This document shows positions 8,663 to 17,708 of a DNA stretch of 64,000 nt, piece after piece. The notes below the pieces were generated by a model that did not search any database, was not told the DNA's origin, and saw only the letters and a list, made by a program, of their open reading frames with translations. Origin of the DNA: Haliea sp. (lineage in GTDB: Bacteria > Pseudomonadota > Gammaproteobacteria > Pseudomonadales > Halieaceae); contig NZNC01000003.1 in the NCBI GenBank assembly GCA_002692965.1, positions 124,001 through 188,000 of the forward strand, read 5' to 3'. Every line of letters begins with the position of its first letter. Within the stretch, counting starts at the first letter, position 1. A program made the position numbers and the translations under genes.

Positions 8663-9796
8663 ATGGGACCGCTAAACGGTTTTACTGTCATCGAACTGGC
8701 GGGCATTGGCCCGGCACCCATGGGTGGCATGATCCTCGCTGACATGGGCGCCGAGGTGATCCGCATCGAACGCGCGGGGGGCGCCGACCTGCGGCAGATG
8801 AAGGATGTCAGTGGCCGCGGCAAGAAATCGGTGGTGCTCAACCTGAAGAGCGAGGAGGGCGTCGAGACCCTGCTGCGCATGGTGGAAAACGCCGATGTGC
8901 TGATCGACCCCTACCGCCCCGGTGTCTGCGAAAAACTGGGTGTGGGCCCCGAGGTCTGCCTCAAGCGCAACCCGCGGCTGGTGTTTGCCCGCATGACCGG
9001 CTGGGGCCAGGAAGGGCCCCTGGCCCAGGCCGCGGGCCACGATATCAACTACATCTCCCTGACCGGCGCCCTGTTTGCCACCGGTCGCGCCGGCGAGAAA
9101 CCCGTGCCGCCCCTGAACCTGGTCGGCGACATGGGCGGCGGCGGCATGCTGCTGGTCAACGGTGTACTGGCGGCGCTGCTGGAAACCAGCAACTCCGGCA
9201 AGGGCCAGGTGATCGACGTGGCCATGGTCGACGGTGCGGCCCAGCTGATGTGGATGTTCCACGGCTTCCACGCCATCGGCGGCTGGGATGCCTCTCGCCG
9301 CGAAGCCAACCTGCTGGATGGCGCCGCGCCCTTCTACGACACCTACGAATGTGCCGATGGCCAGTACATCGCCGTGGGTTCCATCGAGCCGCAGTTCTAT
9401 GCGCTGCTGTGCCAACTGGCGGAGCTGCCCGAGGACCTCTTCGCCAATCAGCACGACCGCGAGCGCTGGCCGGAGATGAAGGCGCGCCTGACCGAGGTGT
9501 TCCGCAGCAAGACCCAAGCCCAGTGGTGCGAGATCATGGAGGGCACCGACGCCTGCTTTGCCCCGGTGCTGTCCTTCGTCGAGGCACCGGCGCATCCGGC
9601 CAACCAGGCCCGCAACACCTATGTCGAGGTCGACGGTGTGGTACAGCCGGCGCCGGCCCCGCGCTTCAGCCGCACGCCCTCCGAGGTCAACCACGGGCCC
9701 AAGGGCCTGGGTGAAGACACCGACAGCGTGCTGCAGGCCATGGGTTTTGCCGAGGAAGAAGTCCGCAAGCTGCGCGAATCCGGTAGCATTGGCTGA
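8663..9796 (+). CDS. Alpha-methylacyl-CoA racemase (family III CoA-transferase fold)
   Basis: A 377-residue CaiB/BaiF-fold protein. The catalytic residues of the characterised Mycobacterium tuberculosis racemase can be placed: His126 in AAGHDINYIS, Asp156 in VGDMGGGGM and a glutamate at 229 in DTYECADG. That pattern favours racemase over CoA transferase. The enzyme inverts the 2-methyl centre of branched acyl-CoA so that S-specific acyl-CoA dehydrogenases can act, a requirement for isoprenoid and cholesterol-type side chains. The start at 8663 follows a GAGGAGGG ribosome site; an in-frame upstream ATG would overlap the preceding gene. Confidence 0.88.
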   Translation: MGPLNGFTVIELAGIGPAPMGGMILADMGAEVIRIERAGGADLRQMKDVSGRGKKSVVLNLKSEEGVETLLRMVENADVLIDPYRPGVCEKLGVGPEVCLKRNPRLVFARMTGWGQEGPLAQAAGHDINYISLTGALFATGRAGEKPVPPLNLVGDMGGGGMLLVNGVLAALLETSNSGKGQVIDVAMVDGAAQLMWMFHGFHAIGGWDASRREANLLDGAAPFYDTYECADGQYIAVGSIEPQFYALLCQLAELPEDLFANQHDRERWPEMKARLTEVFRSKTQAQWCEIMEGTDACFAPVLSFVEAPAHPANQARNTYVEVDGVVQPAPAPRFSRTPSEVNHGPKGLGEDTDSVLQAMGFAEEEVRKLRESGSIG

Positions 9797-9818
9797 CCCG
9801 AGACTACAAGGAATTGTC

Positions 9819-10604
9819 ATGCCAGAGAGTTTTGAAACAGTAAGCGTCGAACAGCGCGGCTCGGTCGCGCTGCTCAGCTTCAATCGCCCCGACAGCCTGA
9901 ACGCCTTCAACGCCGCCCTGCGCCGGGATATCCTGGCGGCGGCAGAGGCGGTGAATGCCGACGACAGCATCCGTGTCGTGGTGCTGACCGGGGCGGGTCG
10001 GGCCTTCAGTGCCGGCGCCGACCTGGCGGAAATCCAGGCCGATGACTTCGACGTCGAGGCCCAGCTCAACCGCGAGTACAAGCCGGCGCTGATGGCGATC
10101 ACCGAGTCGCCCAAGCCCTGGATCAGCGCGGTAAACGGCGCCGCCGCCGGTATCGGCAGTGCCTTCGCCATGGTTTGCGACCTCACGGTGATGGCCGAGA
10201 ACGCCTTTATCTACCAGGCCTTTGCGGCAATCGGTCTGATTCCGGATGGCGGTGCCACCTGGCATCTGGCGCGCACGGTGGGTCGCAAGCGCGCTTTCGA
10301 GCTGATCGCCGGCGGTGAAAAGCTGGCGGCCGCACGCTGCCAGGAATGGGGGCTGTGCAACCGCGTCGTGGCCGCCGACGCCCTGGTGGACGAGGCCGTG
10401 GCCTGGGCGGAAGAGCTGGCCGGCAAGGCACCGCTGTCCCTGCGCTACGCCAAGCAGGCCCTGAATGCGGCGATGGAGGCGGACGTTGCTGCCACCATTA
10501 CCGACGAGGCACGGCTGCAGAAGGTCTGCATCGACAGCGATGACGCGAAAGAGGGCGCCACGGCATTCCTGGCCAAGCGCGCACCGGTGTGGACGGGGCG
10601 CTAG
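9819..10604 (+). CDS. Enoyl-CoA hydratase/isomerase (crotonase family)
   Basis: A 261-residue crotonase-fold protein with the oxyanion-hole segments SAGADLAEI and NGAAAGIGSAFAM. The second active-site block reads IGLIPDGGATWHL, as in PaaG-type isomerases (IPDxGGTW); the glutamate that classical enoyl-CoA hydratases carry just before this block is not present. It may therefore be an isomerase or a hydratase of the PaaG subgroup rather than a standard hydratase. It lies 22 bases after the racemase gene, with an AAGGA ribosome site. Confidence 0.87.
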   Translation: MPESFETVSVEQRGSVALLSFNRPDSLNAFNAALRRDILAAAEAVNADDSIRVVVLTGAGRAFSAGADLAEIQADDFDVEAQLNREYKPALMAITESPKPWISAVNGAAAGIGSAFAMVCDLTVMAENAFIYQAFAAIGLIPDGGATWHLARTVGRKRAFELIAGGEKLAAARCQEWGLCNRVVAADALVDEAVAWAEELAGKAPLSLRYAKQALNAAMEADVAATITDEARLQKVCIDSDDAKEGATAFLAKRAPVWTGR

Positions 10605-10609
10605 CGCTC

Positions 10610-11377
10610 ATGCGGCAGCTGTTCGACGTCAGTGACAAGGTGGCCCTGGTCACCGGGGGCTCCCGCGGCATCGGCGAGATGATCGCGGCGGGCTTTGTCG
10701 CCAACGGCGTGAAGACCTACATCACGGCCCGCCGCGAGGGGGAACTGCGGGAGACCGCCGAGCGCCTCTCGGTGCAGGGCGAGTGCATTCCGCTGGTGGT
10801 CGACCTGTCGACCCTGGCGGGTGTGCGCCAGCTGGTGGGGGAACTCACCGAGCGAGAATCCGGCCTGCATATCCTGGTCAACAACGCCGGCACCAGCTGG
10901 GGCGCCCCGCTGGAGGCGTTCCCCGAGTCCGGCTGGGACAAGGTCATGGACCTCAACCTCAAGTCGATGTTCTACCTGACCCAGCAATTGCTGCCGCTGC
11001 TGCGGGCCGCCCGGCGGGACGAGGATCCCGCCCGGGTGATCAATATCGGCTCCGTGAACGGGCTCACCAACAGCCACATGGACAACTACAGCTACGCCGC
11101 GAGCAAGGCCGCGGTGCACCACATGACCCGCCAGCTCGGGGCCGAGCTGGCGCGGCAGGGGGTCAATGTGAATGCAATTGCCCCGGGCTTCTTCCCCAGC
11201 AAGATGACCGCCCACCTGCTCGAGGACGAAGCGGCGCTGGTGAAGGACTTTCCGATCCCCCGCCTCGGCAGCCCCGAGGATGCCGCCGGTTCGGCGATCT
11301 ATCTGTCCTCCCGGGCCTCGGCCTGGATGACCGGCCACGTGCTGGTGCTGGACGGCGGCCTGGTAGCCCAGGCCTGA
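10610..11377 (+). CDS. SDR oxidoreductase, RhlG-like
   Basis: A 255-residue short-chain dehydrogenase with TGGSRGIGEM (cofactor binding), NNAGTSWGAPLE, the serine in INIGSVNGL and YAASKAAVHH as catalytic tyrosine and lysine. The NNAGTSWGAPLE region and the PLLRAARRDEDPARVINIGS stretch resemble RhlG and related NADPH-dependent beta-ketoacyl reductases. It is the last gene of the five-gene operon and starts 5 bases after the crotonase stop. Whether it reduces or oxidises a 3-oxoacyl intermediate cannot be decided from sequence. Confidence 0.85.
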   Translation: MRQLFDVSDKVALVTGGSRGIGEMIAAGFVANGVKTYITARREGELRETAERLSVQGECIPLVVDLSTLAGVRQLVGELTERESGLHILVNNAGTSWGAPLEAFPESGWDKVMDLNLKSMFYLTQQLLPLLRAARRDEDPARVINIGSVNGLTNSHMDNYSYAASKAAVHHMTRQLGAELARQGVNVNAIAPGFFPSKMTAHLLEDEAALVKDFPIPRLGSPEDAAGSAIYLSSRASAWMTGHVLVLDGGLVAQA

Positions 11378-11429
11378 TCTTCCGGGCCCGCCGACCCGCG
11401 GCAGGCCTGTCTTTCCCCCTCGCCGATTC

Positions 11430-14192
11430 TCAGGTCGTCACGATCAGGCGCAGTGCCTGCAGCTGCAGGCCGGCGTGCTGAATATGCAGGGCACTCTCCT
11501 CGATGCGCCAGGCCAGGTGGTCGAGCTCTTCCTGGCGGATGGACGGGTTCACCTGGCGCAGTGCCGTGAGGCGTTCCAGCTCGGTACCCAGGCTCTCGCG
11601 CATGTCGCTCTCCGCGGCGCTCAGGATCGGCGCCAGGCGCGACTCGGCTTCCCGCTTGGCCTGGGTCACGCGGTCCTCCACATCGTTCTGCACCTGGCGG
11701 ATGATGGCCAGGGCCGTCTGCTTGTTGACCTTTTCCACCAGCGGGTCGAGCCTGGCGCTGGGCACCAGGCGGGCCAGATCCTTGCCGCGGGCGTCCATCA
11801 GCAGGCGCATGGGGTGGAAGGACAGGAAGCGCTCCAGCTGCAGGTTGCGCGGGGCCACGCAGTTCACCGTGAACAGGCACTCCAGCAGCAGGGTGGCCGG
11901 GGGGATGCCCTTGAGGCTGAGGGTGCCGATGGCCGCGTTGCCCAGCTCGGTGGAGTGCACCATGTCCATGGCTTCCAGCAGCATGGGGTGCTCCCAGCTG
12001 AGGAACAGCAGGTCTTCCCGGGCCAGGGCCTTGTCCCGGGCGAAGGTCAGGCTGGTGCCCTCGTCCCCGAGCCAGGGGAAGTGGCCGGTCAGCATGTGAT
12101 CGGTGGGGCGCAGGATCAGGGCCTGCTCGGAGTGGTATTCGTGTTCCACGCCGTAGGCTTCACAGAGGGCCTCCAGGTAGCCCTGGAGGCTGTCGGTTTC
12201 CTCCAGGTCGCGGATGCGCTCGATCAGCGCCGCGGCCTCGGCGGGCTTGCAGGAATTGCGCTCCAGCAGCCGGTCGCGCCCCTCGCGCAGCTCCCGGCGG
12301 GTGGCGTCGGTGAAGGCCGCGGTCTCGGTCAGCAGGGCGTCGAAGTCTTCGCTGCGCTGTTCCAGTTGTGTCTGCAGGCGGTCCTCAAAGTGCTCCAGGA
12401 TCAGGCTGCCGGCGGAGCAGGGTTCGGCAAAGACGCCGACGCCGCGATCGTACCAGTCGAGCAGGGTTTCCTGGGCACTGCCCTCCAGGTAGGGCACGTG
12501 GATGTTGACGTCCCCCTGCTGACCGATGCGGTCGAGGCGGCCGATGCGCTGTTCCAGCAGGTCCGGGTGCAGGGGCAGGTCGAAGAGGATCAGGTGCTGG
12601 GCAAACTGGAAGTTGCGCCCCTCGCTGCCGATTTCCGAGCAGACCAGGGTCTGGGCACCGTTCACCGCGTCGGCGAAATAGGCGGCGGCCCGGTCCCGCT
12701 CGAGGATCGACAGGCCCTCGTAGAAGGCCGCGGAGCGGATGCCCGCGCGCAGGTGCAGGTGGTGCTCCAGGGCCACCGCGGTGCGGGCATTGGCGCAGAT
12801 CACCAGGGCCTTTTCCGGGCGCAGGGCTTTCAGGGTGTCGACCAGCCAGCTGACCCGCGGGTCAAAGCTGAGCCAGCTGTCGTCGTGGTAGGGCATCTCG
12901 GGGTAGAGACGCTCCTCCAGGTCCAGGCTGGCCAGGGCGTAGGCCTCGGGGTAGGGCAGGGGGTGCCGGTGCAGCACCCGCTGCGGGAAGCCGCTGATCG
13001 CTGCCCGTGTGTTGCGGAACAGCACCCGCCCGGTACCGAAGCGGTCGAGGATCTGCTCCACCAGCTGCGGCCTTGGTGTGTCGGGGTCGAGGCCCTCGGG
13101 CAGGTCCGCGGGCGCGGGCTCCCCGCGCTCCAGGGCATCCACCAGGTCACTCCACTGGCGGTAGGTCTCGGACTCGGCGAGGAAGGCTTCCAGGCTGTGG
13201 AAGCGGTCGGGGTCGAGCAGGCGCAGGCGGGCGAAATGACTTTCCACACCGAGTTGCTCGGGGGTGGCGGTGAGCAGGAGCAGGCCGGGACTGGCGGCCC
13301 CCAGCTGGGCCACGAAATGGTAGTCCTCCCCCGCCTGCTCCGGCGACCAGTGCAGATGGTGAGCCTCGTCCACGACCACCAGGTCCCAGTGGGAGGCGAG
13401 GGCGAGGTCGCGGTAGGCCGGCTCGTCGAAGAGGTCCAGGGGGCAGAGTACCAGCTGCTCACTGTCGAAGGGCGCCGGATCGTCGATCTCCGCCAGGCGC
13501 TCGGCGTCGAAGAGCGCAAAGCGCAGCTGGAAGCGGCGCAGCATCTCCACCAGCCACTGGTGCAGCAGCGCCGGCGGCACCAGCACCAGCACGCGGCTGG
13601 CGCGGCCCGTCAGCAACTGCTGCTGCAGGATCATGCCGGCCTCGATGGTCTTGCCCAGGCCGACCTCGTCCGCCAGCAATACCCGGGGGGCGTGGCGTTG
13701 CCCCACTTCGTGGGCGACGTAGACCTGGTGCGGCAGCAGGCTGGTGCGCGAGCCCAGCAGCCCGCGCACGGGCGTGCGCTGCAGGCGATCCAGGTGGCGG
13801 AAGGTGTCCATGCGCAGGACGAAATCGCTGTTGCGATCGAAGTGCCCGTTCATCAGCCGCTGGCTGGGGGTGACAATCTGCACGAAGCCATCCAGTTCCA
13901 GCTCGGAGATGGTGAGCTCGTCCTCGTGGTGGTCGGTGCCGGTATACAGGAGCAGGCCCATCTGCTCGTCGACCCGGGTCACCACCAGCTCGACCCCCTG
14001 CACCGTCGCGATGTGATCGCCCGGCTTGAAGCGCAGGCGCGTCAGGGGGGCGTTGTCCATGGCGTAGGTGCGATCCTCGCCCACGGCGGGGAAGGTGAGA
14101 GTGACCCGCCGGGGCTCCACCTCGACCACCACCCCCAGGCCCAGTTGACTGTCCGCGTGGCTGATCCAGCGTTGACCGACAATATATTGCAT
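11430..14192 (-). CDS. rapA: RNA polymerase-associated helicase-like ATPase RapA
   Basis: A 920-residue SWI2/SNF2-family ATPase that binds RNA polymerase and promotes its recycling. The order is an N-terminal Tudor-like region (start MQYIVGQRWISHADSQLGLG), Walker A DEVGLGKT at 175-182, DEAH at 275-278, a C-terminal helicase lobe with SEIGSEGRNFQFAQHL and QRIGRLDRIGQ, then the RapA-specific C-terminal domain. It is slightly shorter than the 968 residues of the E. coli protein. It stands alone, with convergent and divergent neighbours. Confidence 0.96.
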   Translation of the reverse strand: MQYIVGQRWISHADSQLGLGVVVEVEPRRVTLTFPAVGEDRTYAMDNAPLTRLRFKPGDHIATVQGVELVVTRVDEQMGLLLYTGTDHHEDELTISELELDGFVQIVTPSQRLMNGHFDRNSDFVLRMDTFRHLDRLQRTPVRGLLGSRTSLLPHQVYVAHEVGQRHAPRVLLADEVGLGKTIEAGMILQQQLLTGRASRVLVLVPPALLHQWLVEMLRRFQLRFALFDAERLAEIDDPAPFDSEQLVLCPLDLFDEPAYRDLALASHWDLVVVDEAHHLHWSPEQAGEDYHFVAQLGAASPGLLLLTATPEQLGVESHFARLRLLDPDRFHSLEAFLAESETYRQWSDLVDALERGEPAPADLPEGLDPDTPRPQLVEQILDRFGTGRVLFRNTRAAISGFPQRVLHRHPLPYPEAYALASLDLEERLYPEMPYHDDSWLSFDPRVSWLVDTLKALRPEKALVICANARTAVALEHHLHLRAGIRSAAFYEGLSILERDRAAAYFADAVNGAQTLVCSEIGSEGRNFQFAQHLILFDLPLHPDLLEQRIGRLDRIGQQGDVNIHVPYLEGSAQETLLDWYDRGVGVFAEPCSAGSLILEHFEDRLQTQLEQRSEDFDALLTETAAFTDATRRELREGRDRLLERNSCKPAEAAALIERIRDLEETDSLQGYLEALCEAYGVEHEYHSEQALILRPTDHMLTGHFPWLGDEGTSLTFARDKALAREDLLFLSWEHPMLLEAMDMVHSTELGNAAIGTLSLKGIPPATLLLECLFTVNCVAPRNLQLERFLSFHPMRLLMDARGKDLARLVPSARLDPLVEKVNKQTALAIIRQVQNDVEDRVTQAKREAESRLAPILSAAESDMRESLGTELERLTALRQVNPSIRQEELDHLAWRIEESALHIQHAGLQLQALRLIVTT

Positions 14193-14309
14193 GTGTCCCC
14201 GTGTCCGGCTGCGGGCGCCGGGGCGCCCTCAAAAGCCGCACATCTTACCACTGACCGCGGGCGAGGTCGGCCCCGGCGGGCAATTCCTGTGGATCCTTCC
14301 TGTGCCCGC

Positions 14310-15125
14310 TCAGGCTTCGTCGGGGAAGAAGAGCTGCAGACTGTTGCGCTGGACCTGTTCCAGCAAAATCTCCGGGTCCAGTCCGTGGATAGCGGCGACC
14401 TTTTCCGCCACGAAGGGCAGGTAATAGGGCGCGTTGGGCTTGCCCCGGTAGGGCACGGGTGTCAGGTAGGGAGAGTCGGTCTCCAGCAACAGTTGCTCGA
14501 TCGGGGTTGCCGCCACCACCTCGCGCACGTTGTCGGCGCGGTTGAAGGTGGTGATGCCGTTGAAGCCAAGCATGAAACCTTCGCCGAGGCAGAATTCCGC
14601 CAGCTCAAGGCTGGAGGTGAAACTGTGAATCACGCCCCGGCGACGCAGGCTGCTGCGGAAGTTTTCCAGAATGGTGCGGGTGTCGTCATCGGCCTCGCGG
14701 GTGTGGATCACCACCGGGAGGTCGAGGTCTGCCGCCAGGGCCAGTTGCTGCTCGAAGGCGCGCCACTGTGCCCGGCGGTCGGCGTGGTCGTAGAAGTAAT
14801 CGAGACCGATCTCGCCGATGGCGACCACCCTGGGGTCGCCGGCCTGTTCGCGGATGCGCTCCAGCACCTCACTGTCCAGGCCCTCGGCTTCGTGGGGGTG
14901 GATGCCCTGGGTCGCCCAGACGTCGTCCTCGCGGTGGGCCAGGGCCAGGACCGGCCCGAGGTTGTCCGGTGATACCGCGATGGTAATGATGCGCTGGATG
15001 CCCACGTCGCGGGATCGCTGGAGCGTGGCTGTCAGCTGTTCGCCGTCGAGGTAGTCGAGGTGGCAGTGGGTTTCGATCAGCGGCGTACGGTAGCGGGGAA
15101 TGTCGCGTCGACGGCTGGCGCTCAT
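14310..15125 (-). CDS. TatD-family metal-dependent hydrolase
   Basis: A 271-residue TIM-barrel hydrolase of the TatD family (3'-5' DNA/RNA exonuclease or D-aminoacyl-tRNA deacylase activity is known for members). The metal-binding ETHCHLDYL motif near the N-terminus, EIGLDYF, VVIHTREADDDT, IHSFTSS and LLLETDSPYL follow the family order. The start at 15125 is preceded by a GAGG ribosome site; an in-frame ATG further upstream would extend into the neighbouring LysR gene and has no homologous residues. The short intergenic region to rapA (14193-14309) shows no clear terminator. Confidence 0.9.
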   Translation of the reverse strand: MSASRRRDIPRYRTPLIETHCHLDYLDGEQLTATLQRSRDVGIQRIITIAVSPDNLGPVLALAHREDDVWATQGIHPHEAEGLDSEVLERIREQAGDPRVVAIGEIGLDYFYDHADRRAQWRAFEQQLALAADLDLPVVIHTREADDDTRTILENFRSSLRRRGVIHSFTSSLELAEFCLGEGFMLGFNGITTFNRADNVREVVAATPIEQLLLETDSPYLTPVPYRGKPNAPYYLPFVAEKVAAIHGLDPEILLEQVQRNSLQLFFPDEA

Positions 15126-15199
15126 GGAGCCTCGGCTTTCGGGAAATGGCGTCACAGGATAGGGGAACTCGGCTCCGGGGGAAAGTGCCGCACCGCCCG

Positions 15200-16132
15200 C
15201 TAGGGCCGGTCCAGGCTGCCCAGGGTTTCCAGGATCTGTTGCCACAGCCACTGGTGCAGGGCGGAGTGTTCGGTGCGCCGGTGGCCCACCAGCATATAGC
15301 GAATCTGGTAGTCGATGTCTTCGGGGTTGGCCAGGGCCACGATGCCCTGGGTCGCGATCTGGTTGCGCATGATGTAGGCCGGTCCGGGCATGAAGTAGTC
15401 GGTGGAGCGCAACACCTCCAGGGCGGTCATCAGATGGGAGATCTCCAGGGAGCCCTGTTGCGGATCGCGCACCCGCAGGAAGCTCTCGGAGGTCCGCACC
15501 AGTTCGATCTGTTCAAAGTCGGGCAGGTAGACCCGGATCACCGGATACAGCGCCAGGCGCTCCCAGGTCAGGTCGCCCTGGGTCAGGGGGTGGCCCTCGC
15601 GCACCAGGATCGCCGGTGGCGCGGTGCCCAGGGGAAAGGCCCGGAAGTCCTCGGGGTAGTGGGCCTGGGCGATGTGGATGACGAAATCCAGGGCGCCGCT
15701 GGCGAGTTGCTCCAGCTGGTTCTCCACCCGGGTGATGACCCGGATCGACAGGCGCGGGGCCAGCTCGTGGAGGCGCCGGATCAGGCCCGGCAGCAGGGCC
15801 ATGCCGATGTACTCCGACAGGACCAGGGTCACCTCGCCGGTATAGTGCCAGGGATCGAACTCGGGGCCCCGCAGCAGCCGCTCCACCTCCGTCAGCAGGG
15901 GGCCCAGCTCGCGCTCCAGTTCCCGCGCCCGCGGGCTTGGCTGCATGCCGCCGCTGCTGCGGGTAAACAGCGGGTCGTCAAACAGTTCGCGCAGGCGCCC
16001 CAGGGTGCGGCTCATCGCCGGCTGGGTAATGTGCAGGCGCCTGGCCGCGCGGGAAACCGAGCACTCCTGCAGCATGACCTGCAGGGCCACGAGAAGGTTC
16101 AGGTCGACCTTGTGCAGTTGCCGGGAGTTCAC
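15200..16132 (-). CDS. LysR-family transcriptional regulator
   Basis: A 310-residue LysR regulator. The helix-turn-helix (VDLNLLVALQ, then SRAARRLHITQPAMSRTLGRL) is typical of the NodD/PcpR/SyrM-like subgroup, with the short DPLFTRSSGGM sequence after it. The target is unknown. Its start faces an AT-rich 297-base intergenic region that also holds a promoter-like element and a candidate small RNA on the opposite strand, so one candidate target is that divergent transcript. Confidence 0.85.
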   Translation of the reverse strand: MNSRQLHKVDLNLLVALQVMLQECSVSRAARRLHITQPAMSRTLGRLRELFDDPLFTRSSGGMQPSPRARELERELGPLLTEVERLLRGPEFDPWHYTGEVTLVLSEYIGMALLPGLIRRLHELAPRLSIRVITRVENQLEQLASGALDFVIHIAQAHYPEDFRAFPLGTAPPAILVREGHPLTQGDLTWERLALYPVIRVYLPDFEQIELVRTSESFLRVRDPQQGSLEISHLMTALEVLRSTDYFMPGPAYIMRNQIATQGIVALANPEDIDYQIRYMLVGHRRTEHSALHQWLWQQILETLGSLDRP

Positions 16133-16200
16133 CCTAGACTATTACCTGAATGCATGATTTCAATAAATTAAATACATTAGGACTATATCAAGCCCCTGGC

Positions 16201-16206
16201 TATAAT
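16201..16206 (+). promoter_or_regulatory. Consensus -10 element of a candidate small-RNA promoter
   Basis: A perfect TATAAT lies 68 bases upstream of the LysR start on the opposite strand. The -35 region at 17-base spacing (TAGGAC, 16178-16183) is poor, so activation by a regulator is possible. A 6-bp inverted repeat, CGACCA (16208-16213) and TGGTCG (16222-16227), spans the expected start point. Confidence 0.45.
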
Positions 16207-16212
16207 TCGACC

Positions 16213-16313
16213 ATCTGAAATTGGTCGCTGCGCGTTTTTCTCCCCTGGATCGCACGCAGCACCCGTCCAGGTCCGTGACGTCAGATTTCCACCCGCCGCA
16301 AGGCGGGTTTTTT
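16213..16313 (+). ncRNA. Candidate small non-coding RNA, about 100 nt
   Basis: Between the TATAAT at 16201 and an intrinsic terminator at 16291-16313 there is no open reading frame with a ribosome site, but there is structure: GCTGCG at 16227-16232 pairs with CGCAGC at 16255-16260, and the terminator stem follows. Promoter, hairpin and terminator within about 110 bases of an intergenic region are the usual layout of a bacterial sRNA. No known family was recognised. Confidence 0.4.
16291..16313 (+). terminator. Rho-independent terminator
   Basis: ACCCGCC (16291-16297), loop GCAA, GGCGGGT (16302-16308), then a run of T to 16313. No protein gene ends upstream on this strand, which is the main reason to suspect a small RNA here. 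Confidence 0.8.
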
Positions 16314-16365
16314 ATGGCTACGGCGCACGCCACAGGGGCCGTGAACCGAGGGTCACAGGGCCCGC

Positions 16366-16394
16366 TGCACACCCGCCCCTCCCCAGCCTATACT
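16366..16394 (+). promoter_or_regulatory. Candidate promoter of the TPR-like gene
   Basis: TGCACA at 16366-16371 and TATACT at 16389-16394 with 17 bases between them, 36 bases before the ATG at 16430. The -10 matches consensus at five of six positions; the -35 is weak. Confidence 0.4.
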
Positions 16395-16429
16395 GTGCAC
16401 CCGCGTCAGATTTCGCCACGGAGTGCCCC

Positions 16430-17707
16430 ATGACTGCCCACCCATTCCTGCCCTGGCTCTGCGGCATCATCCTTGCGCTGAGTATGGGCTGTGCCAGCCT
16501 GCAGGCCGCGACCCGTTACGGCGAGGATTTCGTCCGCCTGGGGGGCGACTGGCCCGAGACACGCGCCTGGCGCGCCCCGGGTGAGCGCGTGCGGGAGGTC
16601 GGTCCGCAGCACAGGGAGCAGTTGCGGGAACTGGAGGCCCGGCTGCAGGCCAGTGAGCAGGCGGCGGGCCCCTACGCGCCAGCCCTGGCGGAGGCGCTGA
16701 GTGACCTCGGGCGGCTCTACCGGGAGGCCGGTGAGCTGGATCAGTCGCTGCGGGCCTACCGGCGCGCGCTCCACGTCGTGCGCATCAACCAGGGCCTGTA
16801 TAGCGAAGGGCAGCTGCCCCTGCTCAGGCAGGTGCTGGAGGTGCAGGGCCTGCGCGGTGACTGGCAGGCGCTGGACGAGCGCTACGATTACTACTTCCGC
16901 GCCCTGTCGGCCCAGGCGGGGGAGGACCTGGAAGCCGTGCTCGAGTACCTGCGCTGGCAAAGGCAGGCCCTGCGCCTGGGGTTCGACAAGCGGGAAGACC
17001 AGCGCCTGCTGCGTCTGCTGGGGCTCAATGCCGAACTGCTGCAGGCCAGTGCCGCACTGGAGGCCTCCGCTCACTGGGCCCTGCTCGAGAGCCAGCTGCA
17101 CAACCTCTACCTCTTGCAGGCCTGGCAGGCGCCGGTGGTGATGCAGCGGGACACCGGCCTGCGCAGTGCGGCACTCGCCGGGGTTCCCATGGAGCTATCC
17201 GCGCGGGAGCAGCGCCTGATCAACCTGCAGCGGAGCGCGGTCAGCGAGGGCGTGGGCCTGCTGGAGCAGTTCCTCGCGCGGCCCGACCTGGAAGATGTCG
17301 AGTTGCGTGCCCGTGCGTACCTGGCGCTGGCTGACTGGGAACAGTGGAATGGACGCCGCGATGCCCTGGAACGCTATGCGGCGCTGGTCGCCTGGCTGGA
17401 CAGGCAGCAGCGCGGCGACCTGCGCCAGGCCTGGTTCGCCGAGCCGGTCGAGCTGCCCGACAACGGCGTGTTTTGGCGCCCCGGCGATGCCGAGGGCGCG
17501 GCGGTGCTCGCCGACTACAGCGTCTCGCCGGAGGGGCGGGCCCGCGGGGTGGACACTCGCGCCGGCGACGAGGCGGCGCGGGGCTACGCCATCCACCTCT
17601 ATCGGCAGTTGCTGTCCACCCGCTTCCGCCCGGCCTTTGGCGACGCTGGCGCGCCGCAGATGGTCGAGGGTCTGGAGCGGCGCTACCGGGTATCCGCGCG
17701 GCGCTGA
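16430..17707 (+). CDS. Secreted TPR-like protein of unknown function
   Basis: A 425-residue protein with a signal peptide (hydrophobic core LCGIILALSMGC, probable cleavage after SLQA; a lipoprotein is possible but the box SMGC is not canonical). Residues 45-115 resemble tetratricopeptide repeats (ALSDLGRLYREAGELDQSLRAYRRAL), and the rest is helix-rich and leucine-, arginine- and alanine-rich. It would act in the periplasm or be membrane-attached as a scaffold. No specific family was recognised, and its convergent neighbour does not suggest a pathway. A GGAG-like ribosome site precedes the ATG. Confidence 0.7.
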   Translation: MTAHPFLPWLCGIILALSMGCASLQAATRYGEDFVRLGGDWPETRAWRAPGERVREVGPQHREQLRELEARLQASEQAAGPYAPALAEALSDLGRLYREAGELDQSLRAYRRALHVVRINQGLYSEGQLPLLRQVLEVQGLRGDWQALDERYDYYFRALSAQAGEDLEAVLEYLRWQRQALRLGFDKREDQRLLRLLGLNAELLQASAALEASAHWALLESQLHNLYLLQAWQAPVVMQRDTGLRSAALAGVPMELSAREQRLINLQRSAVSEGVGLLEQFLARPDLEDVELRARAYLALADWEQWNGRRDALERYAALVAWLDRQQRGDLRQAWFAEPVELPDNGVFWRPGDAEGAAVLADYSVSPEGRARGVDTRAGDEAARGYAIHLYRQLLSTRFRPAFGDAGAPQMVEGLERRYRVSARR

Positions 17708-17708
17708 G

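Noticed and set aside
11475-14972. Long plus-strand frame opposite rapA and tatD
   Set aside because: It spans two real genes on the other strand and has the same GC-shadow composition; no motif supports it.
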